A stretch of 64,000 nt of DNA from Rhodococcus marinonascens NBRC 14363 (GCF_001894885.1 NZ_BCXB01000013.1:62001-126000), one strand, 5' to 3'. Shown: positions 25,017-33,216, counted from the stretch's first letter. The notes: a model not told the origin generated them from the sequence alone. Translations and numbers: made by a program.

Positions 25017-25619
25017 TCAGTTGCCTGAGCTGCCCAGCGAATCGAATAGGCTGCCGAGGTCGAGGCTGCCAAGGGAGCCGCTTGCCTTCTCGACGGTTAC
25101 CTCGATCGGCTCGATCGCGACCGGCTCACCGTCGCCGACAGCGCAATCTGCTGTGACAAGGTAATCGCCCGGTTCGAGGCCCTCGACCGTGTAGGTTTTG
25201 GTTTCGCCCATGCCCGTCCACTCGTACGTTTCTCCATCGAAATCCCCCGACCACACGGCGTTGTCGAAATCCGTGATGTCATCGTCGGCCTTGAAGAAAA
25301 GGGGGCCGCAGGAGGTTTCGTGAGTGTTGGGATTTTCCACCTCGATGCTCACCGTATCGCCCTCGACCTCTACTTCCACCACAGGCGGCAAGACCTCGCT
25401 ATCGATGCCGTTCGACCCGCTTCCGGTGTCCAGGCTTCCGGCGGCCAGGCTGCCGATGGCCAAGCTTCCGATGGCCAGGCTACCGATACCAAGGCTGCCG
25501 GAGCTGCCGGAGCTGCCGGTTTCTGCAGTGGCGATGCCGGGTGCGGCGAACGCGGTAACCGCGGCGAGGGCGATGCTTCCGCTCGCGATGCGCTTGACGA
25601 TGGTGTTGGTCTTGCTCAC
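25017..25619 (-). CDS. Secreted paralogue 1 with GSL-rich linker
   Basis: 200 aa from GTG 25619. Signal peptide SIALAAVTAFAAPGIATAE; a low-complexity linker (GSLGIGSLAIGSLAIGSLAA) of five-residue repeats; then a beta-rich domain with VSIEVENPNTHETSCGPLFF, DFDNAVWSGDFDGETYEWTG, ETKTYTVEGLEPGDYLVTAD and two cysteines likely in a disulfide; the tail is SLDLGSLFDSLGSSGN. Paralogous to the genes at 26342 and 27209. Domain family not recognised by name; Ig-like fold is a guess. Role probably extracellular. Confidence 0.8.
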   Translation of the reverse strand: MSKTNTIVKRIASGSIALAAVTAFAAPGIATAETGSSGSSGSLGIGSLAIGSLAIGSLAAGSLDTGSGSNGIDSEVLPPVVEVEVEGDTVSIEVENPNTHETSCGPLFFKADDDITDFDNAVWSGDFDGETYEWTGMGETKTYTVEGLEPGDYLVTADCAVGDGEPVAIEPIEVTVEKASGSLGSLDLGSLFDSLGSSGN

Positions 25620-25676
25620 TAACTCCCCCTAAATTCCTGTGTTGTGGAGCTTGCCAGTCGGGCATGCTACCCGGTG

Positions 25677-26342
25677 CTAGCGTTTCCGCGCGGCTTTCGC
25701 GGACTCTCGGGATTCGGTGCAGCTCAAAGCCCATCGGCATGTGGGTGTGGGCATTGGGCAGAGTGCTCGGTGGTGGGTTCCAATAGTTCCCGTCGAGCCG
25801 CGGCGCTCTACATCATCTAGCGACCATCTATGCGTGGCAGCGTTGTGACATCCAGCGAACCGAATGAGGTAGCGGAAAAGATAGGCGGCCGGCAGGGCAA
25901 CCGAGAAATCGAAGGGGCCGAGCGAGCCGGTCTCCTCGCCCACCCTTACCCTCGTCGGATAGGCTGCGGCAGTCCCACCATCGGGGGTCGCGCATTGGGC
26001 TGTGACAACGTAATAGCCCGCATCTAGACCGTCGGTCTTGTAATCCTTGGTCTCGCCCTCGCGTGCCCAGTCGTAACCCACAAGGTTCTTCGGCCATACG
26101 GCAGCTTCGGGATCCGTGGTATCAGCGTCGTCAGGGAAGCCGGCCGCACCGCAGAAGGTTCCGACCGTGTTGGGATTCTTCAGCGAGATGCCCACCTTGC
26201 CGAGCCGGTCCGTCGCTCTCACCTCCGGCGCCAAGACATCGGTTTCTGCAGCGGCGATGCCGGGCGCGGCAAACACGGTGACTCCGGCGAGGATGATGCT
26301 TCCGATTGCGATGCGCTTGACGATGGTGATGGTCTTACTCAC
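25677..26342 (-). CDS. Secreted paralogue 2, 3' end altered
   Basis: Starts at GTG 26342 with the same leader and signal peptide (SIILAGVTVFAAPGIAAAE) but lacks the GSL linker. The conserved domain is intact (VGISLKNPNTVGTFCGAAGF, ETKDYKTDGLDAGYYVVTAQ). After VRVGEETGSLG the frame differs from the third paralogue, whose stop follows TATTCGGTTCG; here the equivalent CATTCGGTTCG is in another frame and the TAG has become CTG, so translation runs about 60 residues further into unrelated, arginine-rich sequence. Probably a degenerating copy or a gene with a new C-terminus. Confidence 0.65.
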   Translation of the reverse strand: MSKTITIVKRIAIGSIILAGVTVFAAPGIAAAETDVLAPEVRATDRLGKVGISLKNPNTVGTFCGAAGFPDDADTTDPEAAVWPKNLVGYDWAREGETKDYKTDGLDAGYYVVTAQCATPDGGTAAAYPTRVRVGEETGSLGPFDFSVALPAAYLFRYLIRFAGCHNAATHRWSLDDVERRGSTGTIGTHHRALCPMPTPTCRWALSCTESRESAKAARKR

Positions 26343-26540
26343 TAACTCCCCCCCAAAATTCCCGTGTTGTTGAGCTCGCCAGTTGAGCATGTTGACCGGT
26401 TCCGTTGGGTCCGCAAGGTTTTCGAGTCGACCCCTCGGATATCGGCTGGCTTCGGCAGGGACGATCTCCGCTGCCTCACTACCCGGCACGATCACCGATT
26501 TGCATCGACGAGGTCGCCCCGCAACGGGCCAAGTACGCGA

Positions 26541-26572
26541 AACGCCCGGCCGGGATAGTCCGGCCGGGCGTT
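26541..26572. terminator. Terminator after the third secreted paralogue
   Basis: AACGCCCGGCCGG / CCGGCCGGGCGTT, 13-bp perfect arms with a 6-base loop. Sister of the hairpin at 24936-24967. Confidence 0.8.
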
Positions 26573-26654
26573 CACGTGATCCAGCAACCATCTACAACCA
26601 ACGATCTACAACACTGTCGGTGTTGCGGTTGACCGTTCAGCTGTCGGAACTGCC

Positions 26655-27209
26655 CTACGAACCGAATACGTTGTCGAGCGAGCCGGTCTCGCCACCAACT
26701 TTCACCTTGATCGGCGTGATCCAGGTACCTCCACTACCGGGGGTTCCGCACAACGCTGAGACAAGGTAGTTGCCGTCTGCGAGGCCGCTGAACGTGTAGT
26801 ACTTGATTTGGCTTTCGCCAGTCCAGATGTTGGTTTCCGGGTTGAAACCATCTGGCCACAAGGCCTTGTCGAAGTTCCTGGTGTCGACTTCGTCGGCCTT
26901 GAAGAGCATCGCACCGCAGTTGGTGTCTTTTGCGTCTCTATCATTGTTGGGATTCTCAACACTGACGCTTATCGTCTGATCCTCGACGGTCGGCCTCACC
27001 TTGGGCGCGGAAACACCGGATTCGCTGTCGCTCGACCCGCTGCTCGATCCCAGGCCGCCCAGGAACTTTGTGCTGCCGGCCCCCAGGCTTCCTGACCCCT
27101 TGCTGCCGGTGTCTGCAGCGGCGATGCCGGGTGCAGCGAACGCGGTGATCGCAGCGAGGGCGATGCTTCCGCCCGCGATGCGCCTGACGATGGTGTTGGT
27201 CTTGCTCAT
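26655..27209 (-). CDS. Secreted paralogue 3
   Basis: 184 aa from ATG 27209. Signal peptide SIALAAITAFAAPGIAAAD; linker GSKGSGSLGAGSTKFLGGLG; conserved domain with ISVSVENPNNDRDAKDTNCG, FDKALWPDGFNPETNIWTG, IKYYTFSGLADGNYLVSALC; ends VGGETGSLDNVFGS. Together with the genes at 25619 and 26342 it forms a tandem array produced by duplication. The ATG start where the others have GTG fits the same leader position. Function unknown. Confidence 0.8.
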   Translation of the reverse strand: MSKTNTIVRRIAGGSIALAAITAFAAPGIAAADTGSKGSGSLGAGSTKFLGGLGSSSGSSDSESGVSAPKVRPTVEDQTISVSVENPNNDRDAKDTNCGAMLFKADEVDTRNFDKALWPDGFNPETNIWTGESQIKYYTFSGLADGNYLVSALCGTPGSGGTWITPIKVKVGGETGSLDNVFGS

Positions 27210-27300
27210 TAACTCCCCTTAGAGTTCCTCTGTTGTCGAGCTTGCCAAGCTGGCAAGCTACCGGTCTCTCTGGGGCTGATCGGTTTTGGGGTCACCTTTG

Positions 27301-27651
27301 TTACTTGGCCTGCTTCGGCGGGAGTCCCCCGACGTCGGTGAGCGCGCGTTCCACCCACGGTCCCGAAAGATCCGGGCTCTCCCGCCAGTGCTCGGGGAGT
27401 GCGAGGTATTCGCGCATGGGTCGTTCCACCGGACCGAATGGGCTCACGCCGTCCAAGGAAGACAGCTCGTTCTTCGCGTTGTCATCGAGGAGCCGTACCC
27501 CGACGCTCGATCCGAAGAGGCCCGCAAACATGTTCCCGTTCACAAAGGCTCCAAGGTTGCCGAACATCGGTTTCACCTCGATGCCGGGCCTGTCGGGGAT
27601 CAGTGAGCGGAAGAACTGTTTGTCTTCCTCAGTAGGTTTGGGCATCTGCAT
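27301..27651 (-). CDS. TfoX/Sxy N-terminal domain protein
   Basis: 116-aa protein with the TfoX N-terminal fold: DKQFFRSLIPDRPGIEVKPM, MFGNLGAFVNGNMFAGLFGS, VGVRLLDD. In gammaproteobacteria TfoX controls competence, but single-domain actinobacterial members have no established role. ATG 27651 (MQMPKPTEED). It precedes no obvious partner; the VOC gene lies upstream on the same strand 33 bases away, so they may be cotranscribed. Confidence 0.85.
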   Translation of the reverse strand: MQMPKPTEEDKQFFRSLIPDRPGIEVKPMFGNLGAFVNGNMFAGLFGSSVGVRLLDDNAKNELSSLDGVSPFGPVERPMREYLALPEHWRESPDLSGPWVERALTDVGGLPPKQAK

Positions 27652-27684
27652 AGAGTGAAGCTCCTCCCTCGATTACGGCGCGGA

Positions 27685-28476
27685 CTACTGTCCCGGTGAC
27701 GGCTCGGGAGTCATGATGCTGAATACTGCGCCTTGCGGGTCTGCTACGCCGGCCATCCGTCCGACAGTAGGGATGGTCACCGCCTCTTCCACGATCTTCC
27801 CGCCGAGTTCGACGACCTTCGTGGCGCTCGCATCGACGTCCTCGACCGCGAAGTACACGCGCCAATGGTTCGGGGTGCCGTCCACCTGTGGACGGGTGCA
27901 TCCGCCGACTTGCTCATCGCCCGCGTGCAACACGGTGTACGTGTTGCCCGGACCCATCGGCATCTGTGTGGTCGAGAGTCCGACGACGCTGCCGTAGAAG
28001 GCGACAGCCTTGTCGACGTCGTTGGTGTTGAGTTCGCTCCAGATACAAGCGCCGGGATCCCCGACGAGAGTGGCGCCGATGTGCTTGTTCGCCTGCCACA
28101 GTCCGACGGGCGCGCCGGTCGGGTCGGCGACGAATGCCATGCGGCCGGCTTCCATGACGTCGAACGGTGGCATCAGAACCTGACCACCGGCGCCGGCAAC
28201 CTTGCCGACGGTTTCGTCGACATCATCGACAGCGATGTAGGTGTTCCACATCGCCGGCGCGCCGGCCCGCGCGACGTCCGGAGATTGGGGCGCTATGGCA
28301 GCAACCTGCTCGCCGCGGACGGTGGCCATCGAATAGATGGGACCTTCAGGCATCGGTTGGTCGTCGTAGTCCCACCCGAGTAGTTCCGAGTAGAAAATCT
28401 TCGCCGCGGCCTGGTCGCTGACCTGCACGTCGAACCAGTTCGGTGTTCCCTGGGCATATTCCGACTTGGTAGGCAT
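27685..28476 (-). CDS. VOC-family protein with two glyoxalase-like modules
   Basis: 263 aa, two tandem vicinal-oxygen-chelate modules: residues 1-130 (NWFDVQVSDQAAAKIFYSEL, FVADPTGAPVGLWQ) and 140-260 (IWSELNTNDVDKAVAFYGSV, GVADPQGAVFSIM). VOC proteins bind a metal or small aromatic/electrophilic compound; many actinobacterial two-module members are resistance- or stress-linked, but the ligand is unknown. Start ATG 28476. Follows the SRPBCC/TIGR03086 gene by 24 bases, likely one operon under the ArsR regulator. Confidence 0.87.
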   Translation of the reverse strand: MPTKSEYAQGTPNWFDVQVSDQAAAKIFYSELLGWDYDDQPMPEGPIYSMATVRGEQVAAIAPQSPDVARAGAPAMWNTYIAVDDVDETVGKVAGAGGQVLMPPFDVMEAGRMAFVADPTGAPVGLWQANKHIGATLVGDPGACIWSELNTNDVDKAVAFYGSVVGLSTTQMPMGPGNTYTVLHAGDEQVGGCTRPQVDGTPNHWRVYFAVEDVDASATKVVELGGKIVEEAVTIPTVGRMAGVADPQGAVFSIMTPEPSPGQ

Positions 28477-28500
28477 GACAATTCCTTTCGGTGTGAGGGT

Positions 28501-29481
28501 TCAGGCCGTCGAGAGAGAACGGCCGGTGTACGCGATCAGACGCTCGAGGGAGTCGGTGGTGTGCTCCGCGGGAAGCGCTTCCGCAAAGCCCGTTCCGGTG
28601 CGGTCTCCCGACGGGATTATGGTGTGAGCCAATCCGAGAACGTATTCGGCGAGGGCGGGGTCTACCACTACGTTCCGATCGACTGTTGCAGCTAAATCCC
28701 AAGCATGAACTAGGAATTCGAGCGAAAGAATGCCCACGACCATGGTTGCGGGCATCGGGTTCGCGCCGAGCGTCACCGTGCCGTCCAAGCCGCGAGCACG
28801 CCATGCCTCCAGTGCGGGCTGAGCCGCGTCGGCGATTCGGATCTCGAGCGGTTTCGTGGGGTCGTCGTCGACTTTCGCGCCGACGGCGCCCCCGAGGTTC
28901 ATGATGGAACGGACGAGATGATCGGCCAATTGCGAGACGGTGAACTCGGCGCACGGAGTCTGCCTCGACATGTCACCGTCCGTGAAGTCGCGCAACACTC
29001 GTTGCACGACAGCCAATGCCGCTTCGGCACTTGATAGTTCGTCCAGTGGATCGGGCACGGCTGCCCACTCGTCCGGGCCGGCGTCGCCCGTTTCCGCGGT
29101 GGCGACGAGACGGTCCAGATAATGGTTCCAGCCCTCTGCGTGGCGGGCAGCCTGGACGTCGTCGAGGCCGTCGTGGACCAGTCGCACCTCGGTCCCGCCG
29201 TTGATGGGCGTCAGTGTCACCGCGACGGTGGACGATCCGGGCGGGAGTTCGTCGTCGCCTTCCCACCCCCACGTGAAGACCACGCGCCGGCCGGGTTCGA
29301 TTTCGCGGACGGTGCCCGCGGCCGAATGACCGGGAACGATGGTCCATCGGTACTCGCCGCCCGCATGTAAGTCGACGCGGGCCGCGATGGCCTGCCATCG
29401 ACGTAGTCGTTCCGGTTTGGTGACGAGGTCGAACGTGGCGTCCGGGTCCAGCGGGACGATCACGGTCTTGTCGAAAGGCAT
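28501..29481 (-). CDS. SRPBCC (AHSA1-like) domain fused to TIGR03086 / mycothiol-type DinB-like domain
   Basis: 326-aa two-domain protein. Residues 1-130 are a START-like SRPBCC/AHSA1 domain (TFDLVTKPERLRRWQAIAAR, VVFTWGWEGDDELPPGSS, GWNHYLDRLVA). Residues 145-326 are a TIGR03086-type metal-binding four-helix domain (CAEFTVSQLADHLVRSIMNL, MVVGILSLEFLVHAWDLAAT). In actinobacteria these two domains are usually separate genes; here they are fused. Lies 23 bases downstream of an ArsR gene, a standard regulator for AHSA1 proteins. Substrate not known. Confidence 0.85.
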   Translation of the reverse strand: MPFDKTVIVPLDPDATFDLVTKPERLRRWQAIAARVDLHAGGEYRWTIVPGHSAAGTVREIEPGRRVVFTWGWEGDDELPPGSSTVAVTLTPINGGTEVRLVHDGLDDVQAARHAEGWNHYLDRLVATAETGDAGPDEWAAVPDPLDELSSAEAALAVVQRVLRDFTDGDMSRQTPCAEFTVSQLADHLVRSIMNLGGAVGAKVDDDPTKPLEIRIADAAQPALEAWRARGLDGTVTLGANPMPATMVVGILSLEFLVHAWDLAATVDRNVVVDPALAEYVLGLAHTIIPSGDRTGTGFAEALPAEHTTDSLERLIAYTGRSLSTA

Positions 29482-29504
29482 CAGCTGTCTCCTTTGGATG
29501 GTGC

Positions 29505-29831
29505 TTACTCGGTGGCGTCTTTCTCGGTGGCGTCTTTCTCAGTGGCATCCTCGACGAGGCGGCGGAGTTCGTCTATCCAGAACGAGTCGAAAAGGGCGCG
29601 AAGTTGCGCGAGCCCTCGGGGGTCGAGTCGGTAGTACCTGAAGCGTCCGTCCTTGCGTGAAGTCACCAGCCCTGCCTCGGTGAGCACTCGGAGATGTTGC
29701 GATATCGCAGACCGGCTCGCCGGGAAGTGGTCGGCAAGGTTGTTGACGGTCTGTTCCCCAGATGTCAGCAGTTGCATGAGACGTCTCCGAGTGGGTTCAG
29801 CTGCGACTGCCAACTGATCGAGCACCTCCAA
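29505..29831 (-). CDS. ArsR-family transcriptional repressor
   Basis: About 108 aa. Winged helix with PTRRRLMQLLTSGEQTVNNL, ADHFPASRSAISQHLRVLTE and the wing VTSRKDGRFRYYRLDPRGL. No arsenic/cadmium cysteine motif is present, so it belongs to the PadR/AHSA1-linked, non-metal group. The start is uncertain: the frame is open to GTG 29888, but a strong palindrome at 29834-29851 would then be coding, so I prefer TTG 29831 (or GTG 29825) as start. The C-terminus carries three copies of the ATEKD unit. Probably represses its own operon with the SRPBCC and VOC genes. Confidence 0.85.
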   Translation of the reverse strand: MEVLDQLAVAAEPTRRRLMQLLTSGEQTVNNLADHFPASRSAISQHLRVLTEAGLVTSRKDGRFRYYRLDPRGLAQLRALFDSFWIDELRRLVEDATEKDATEKDATE

Positions 29832-29833
29832 TA

Positions 29834-29851
29834 CGTTAGTGACAGCTAACG
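29834..29851. promoter_or_regulatory. Palindrome CGTTAGTGACAGCTAACG, candidate ArsR operator
   Basis: Perfect 6-bp arms CGTTAG/CTAACG with a 6-base spacer, directly before the likely ArsR start. Spacing and form fit an ArsR self-operator overlapping the promoter. Confidence 0.65.
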
Positions 29852-29985
29852 CATATCGCAAGAGGTGCCGGGAACTTGACGCGCACACTTATCGCAAATC
29901 CTCTAGTCTCGGCGTGACCGCGAGTGTTTCGCACTACGTAAATCGGGGCGGGGGTCACACCGTCCTGGGAAGATGAGGTTTCTGG

Positions 29986-30987
29986 ATGCGTCGCCAAGCA
30001 TTCGCTGCTTTCGGGTTGGCAGTGTCCCTGACTCTTCTGGGGTCGGGGACAACTGCTGTCGCCGAACCTTCGCCCGCTCCGCTCGCACCACAGGGAAGCG
30101 GGGCGGCGAGCATCGACGAGATCGTGAAGCTCACCGACACGCGTAGCGCTGTCTTTGTCAATTCACCGTCCATGGGCCGCGTGATTCAGGTACAGGTCCT
30201 GCATCCGGCCGGTGACGGGTCGCGACCCTCGCTGTACCTGCTCGACGGTGTCAGTGCCGGTGAGGAGTCGAACTTCCAGGAGAGCACCTGGACGCAGCAG
30301 ACCGATGCCGTCCAGTTCTTCGCCGATAAGAACGTCAACGTCGTGCTGCCGGTGGGTGGCACCGCCAGCTACTACACCGACTGGCTACTGCCGGACCCCG
30401 CACTCGGTGTCAACCAGTGGGAGACGTTCCTGGCCAACGAACTTCCGCCGATCATTGATGCGAACTTCAACGGAAACGGAGTCAACGCCGCCGCGGGTGT
30501 GTCGATGGGCGGGATGGGCGCGGCCAATCTCGTCACCCGGCACCCGGATCTCTACACCGGCCTGGCCTCCTACAGTGGATGCCTCGACAACACGCACCCC
30601 AGCGCGCGCGAGTCGGTTCGTGGCACCGTGGTGTTCAAGGGGGGGAACCCGACCAACATGTGGGGCCCCGGCGCCGATCCGGCCTGGTCCTCACATGATC
30701 CCTGGGCGAATGCCGAAGCCCTGCGCGGAAAGCAGATCTATATCTCGACAGGCAACGGACTCCCCGGGCCGTATGACAACGGGACCGACCTGTTGTCGAC
30801 GATCGCGATCGGTGGTCCTCTCGAGTTGGCGGCGCACCTCTGCACGCTCACGTTCCAGGATCGACTGGCTCAACTCGACATCCCGGCGACGTTCAACTAC
30901 CGCCCCAACGGCACACATTCGTGGCCGTACTGGCAAGACGAACTACGCACTTCGTGGCCGGTCTTGCAGCAGGCGCTCGCAGCCTGA
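29986..30987 (+). CDS. Antigen 85-family mycolyltransferase / secreted esterase
   Basis: 333 aa with signal peptide (LAVSLTLLGSGTTAVAEPSP). Alpha/beta-hydrolase of the antigen 85/corynomycolyltransferase type: LYLLDGVSAGEESNFQEST, VNVVLPVGGTASYYTDW, nucleophile serine near residue 173 in AAGVSMGGMGAANL, and histidine in PNGTHSWPYWQDEL. Such enzymes transfer mycolates onto trehalose and arabinogalactan outside the membrane, fitting the arabinogalactan genes elsewhere in the window. ATG 29986. Rhodococci encode several paralogues; which one this is cannot be told. Confidence 0.9.
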   Translation: MRRQAFAAFGLAVSLTLLGSGTTAVAEPSPAPLAPQGSGAASIDEIVKLTDTRSAVFVNSPSMGRVIQVQVLHPAGDGSRPSLYLLDGVSAGEESNFQESTWTQQTDAVQFFADKNVNVVLPVGGTASYYTDWLLPDPALGVNQWETFLANELPPIIDANFNGNGVNAAAGVSMGGMGAANLVTRHPDLYTGLASYSGCLDNTHPSARESVRGTVVFKGGNPTNMWGPGADPAWSSHDPWANAEALRGKQIYISTGNGLPGPYDNGTDLLSTIAIGGPLELAAHLCTLTFQDRLAQLDIPATFNYRPNGTHSWPYWQDELRTSWPVLQQALAA

Positions 30988-30994
30988 CCCGTCT

Positions 30995-32074
30995 CTATCG
31001 GCCGACCATGAGGTTCGCCGTCGAGCGGGCATCGTCGCTCCCCGCGAACGCGAGGAAGGCGTCGTTCTCGTGGGGATCGCCGATCGTGATGCGCACCCCG
31101 TCGTCCCCGTAGGGTCGCAACAGCACGCCGGCTTCGGCGCTCGCCGCTGCGAACGGTCGCGACCGGGTACCCAACGGGAGATAGACGAAGTTGGCTGCCG
31201 ATTCGGCAACCTTGTAGCCGGTCGACAGCAGGGCGTCGCGCACCCGGTTCCGTTCCGCGATGACGCCGTCGGTGCGGGCCAGGAGTTCGTCGGACGCTGC
31301 CAGCGAGGCGATCGCTGCGGCCTGCGCGACGGCGTTCACGGCGAACGCGATGTGCACCTTGCCCAGTGCGGAGATCACGGCAGGGTCGGCGACGGCGTAA
31401 CCCACGCGGATACCGGCCAGGCCGTAAGCCTTGGAGAAGGTTCGGAGAACCACCAAGTTGGGACGGTCGCGGAACAGCGCGATGCCGTCGGCGTCGGACC
31501 GGTTGTACTCGAAGTAGGCCTCGTCGAGCGCCACGAGAATGTGCGTGGGAACGGCATCGAGGAACCGCTCGAGTTCGGTCTTGGTCAGAGCGGTGCCGGT
31601 GGGATTGTTGGGGTTGCAGACGAAGATCAGTCGGGTGCGGTCCGTGATCGCCGCCAGCATGGCGTCGAGGTCGTGACCGTGGTCGGCGGTGAGCGGAACT
31701 CGTACCGGCGTCGCGCCCGCCACCTGAGCGACGACGGGGTAGGCCTCGAACGACCGCCATGCGAAGACGACCTCGTCTCCGTCGATACAGGTGGCCTGAA
31801 CCAATTCCTGGCACAGGCTCACCGAACCGCACCCCGCGGCGATGTTCGCTGTGGCGACACCGAGGTGATCGGCCAGTGACGCGATCAGGGCGATATGACC
31901 GTTGTCCGGATATCGGTTGGCGTTGTCGACGGCGTCGGCGATCGCCTTCCGCACACTCGGCAACGGACCCAGTGTGGTCTCGTTGCTGGCCAGCTTGATC
32001 GCACCCGGAGAGTTCTTGCCGGGCACGTAGGCCGGGATCGTGTCGAGATCTGCCCTTGTTCGCGGAGTTTCCAT
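30995..32074 (-). CDS. HisC-like / aromatic amino-acid aminotransferase (Pat, Rv3772-like)
   Basis: PLP enzyme of fold-type I, about 359 aa, transaminating histidinol phosphate or aromatic 2-oxo acids. Motifs: KLASNETTLGPLPSV, AAGCGSVSLCQEL, FVCNPNNPTGTALT, LVALDEAYFEY and RTFSKAYGLAGIRVGY with the PLP lysine. Corresponds to M. tuberculosis HisC2/Pat (Rv3772) by family and by closeness to the Rv3777-83 block. The start is ATG 32074 (METPRTRADLD) or GTG 32086; neither has a strong ribosome binding site. Converges with the mycolyltransferase gene. Confidence 0.88.
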   Translation of the reverse strand: METPRTRADLDTIPAYVPGKNSPGAIKLASNETTLGPLPSVRKAIADAVDNANRYPDNGHIALIASLADHLGVATANIAAGCGSVSLCQELVQATCIDGDEVVFAWRSFEAYPVVAQVAGATPVRVPLTADHGHDLDAMLAAITDRTRLIFVCNPNNPTGTALTKTELERFLDAVPTHILVALDEAYFEYNRSDADGIALFRDRPNLVVLRTFSKAYGLAGIRVGYAVADPAVISALGKVHIAFAVNAVAQAAAIASLAASDELLARTDGVIAERNRVRDALLSTGYKVAESAANFVYLPLGTRSRPFAAASAEAGVLLRPYGDDGVRITIGDPHENDAFLAFAGSDDARSTANLMVGR

Positions 32075-32147
32075 TCGCGGAGTCACCAGGCGATTATGCG
32101 CTTCCCGATCCCGTGCGCCACCGTCCCCTTCGTGCCAAGGTGGTGGA

Positions 32148-32873
32148 ATGCCGGGATTCTTCAAGGACACTGCCGCTCTCCGGATGGTCGGCGACGCGCC
32201 CGCAGGCCCGCGAGCGGACGTTCCGCTCACCGCGATCGAGCCGGACGGTCCTACTCGGGGCGGGATCGTGGTCCTCCACGAGTCGCGCATTTTCAGTGAA
32301 CCTCTCCTCGATCTGATGCGGTCTCTCGCGCTCGAGGGGTGGGTGGTGGTCGCACCGCACTTGTTCTACCGGGAACCGGCGCACGGCGCGGCCGAAGTCT
32401 TCGGCGAATCGTTGTTCGCGGATTTCGACGCCACCTTCGACTGGCTGGTCTCACGCGGCGTGTATGCCGATTGTGTGGGTGTGCTCGGCTTCGACGACGC
32501 GGGCACCGCGGCAATGCTCGTTGCCACGACGCGTCGAGTCGGCGCCGTCGTGAGCGTGGCCGCCCGCGGGATCGTCGAACCGCTGTCGGCGGAGGCTCCC
32601 GCGTTGGTTCAGGCGGCACCCGATCTGAAGGCCCCGTGGCTGGGTCTGTACGGGGAGGACGACCCGTCCACTCCCCACGCGGATGTCGAGTTGTTGCGTG
32701 AGGCCAGCGCCAGGTCCGACGTCGCGGCGCTCATCGTGAGCTACGCCGGACTCGCGCATCGCGCGGACGAGCCGCCCCAGGTGCCCGATGGGCAGGAAGA
32801 CGACCCGATTGCGGAGGCCATCATCGACGCCCAGCGGCGGATCTTCGACTGGTTCGACAGTCACCTGCGGTAG
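32148..32873 (+). CDS. Dienelactone-hydrolase-fold protein with substituted nucleophile
   Basis: 241 aa from ATG 32148. DLH fold is clear: GGIVVLHESRIFSEPLLDLM, WVVVAPHLFYREPAHGAAEV, LGLYGEDDPSTPHADVELL (acid residue), SYAGLAHRADEPP (histidine). At the nucleophile elbow, where DLH enzymes have GxCxGG, this reads GVLGFDDAGTAAMLVA, so the cysteine/serine is aspartate. Either it is catalytically dead or it uses aspartate as in haloalkane dehalogenases. Divergent from the HisC-like gene with about 70 bases between. Confidence 0.82.
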   Translation: MPGFFKDTAALRMVGDAPAGPRADVPLTAIEPDGPTRGGIVVLHESRIFSEPLLDLMRSLALEGWVVVAPHLFYREPAHGAAEVFGESLFADFDATFDWLVSRGVYADCVGVLGFDDAGTAAMLVATTRRVGAVVSVAARGIVEPLSAEAPALVQAAPDLKAPWLGLYGEDDPSTPHADVELLREASARSDVAALIVSYAGLAHRADEPPQVPDGQEDDPIAEAIIDAQRRIFDWFDSHLR

Positions 32874-32968
32874 CGTCCCGGCTCTTCGCTGACCAGCAGT
32901 TTTGTCTTGCGCTGGAAAGGTGTGTAATCTTTCGCTCCGGCGGTCCGAAGGGATCGGAACCACCCCAG

Positions 32969-33057
32969 GGAGGCGTGCCAGAGCGGCCGAATGGGACTCA
33001 CTGCTAATGAGTTGTCCCTTTTACGAGGGACCGGAGGTTCAAATCCTCTCGCCTCCG
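32969..33057 (+). tRNA. tRNA-Ser (anticodon GCU)
   Basis: Class II tRNA. Acceptor GGAGGCG/CGCCTCC, discriminator G, encoded CCA at 33058-33060; anticodon loop CTGCTAA within stem ACTCA/TGAGT; long variable arm TTGTCCCTTTTACGAGGGACC. Confidence 0.97.
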
Positions 33058-33102
33058 CCAGACCGGTGATAGTCGGCCGGTAACCGAAAACTGAATATCT
33101 AT

Positions 33103-33175
33103 GCGCCCGTAGCTCAACGGATAGAGCACTTGACTACGGATCAAGAGGTTAGGGGTTCGAATCCCTTCGGGCGCA
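33103..33175 (+). tRNA. tRNA-Arg (anticodon ACG)
   Basis: Cloverleaf with acceptor GCGCCCG/CGGGCGC, discriminator A, anticodon stem CTTGA/TCAAG around CTACGGA (anticodon ACG), and T-arm GGGTTCGAATCCC. The prophage begins immediately after it, so it is the probable integration site. Confidence 0.97.
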
Positions 33176-33181
33176 CAGAGA

Positions 33182-33216
33182 AAACCCCAGGTAGAGAAGC
33201 TTTCTACCTGGGGTTT
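33182..33216. terminator. Terminator after tRNA-Arg
   Basis: AAACCCCAGGTAGA / TCTACCTGGGGTTT, 14-bp perfect arms, 7-base loop, ending in T residues. Ends the tRNA transcript at the prophage boundary. Confidence 0.9.
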
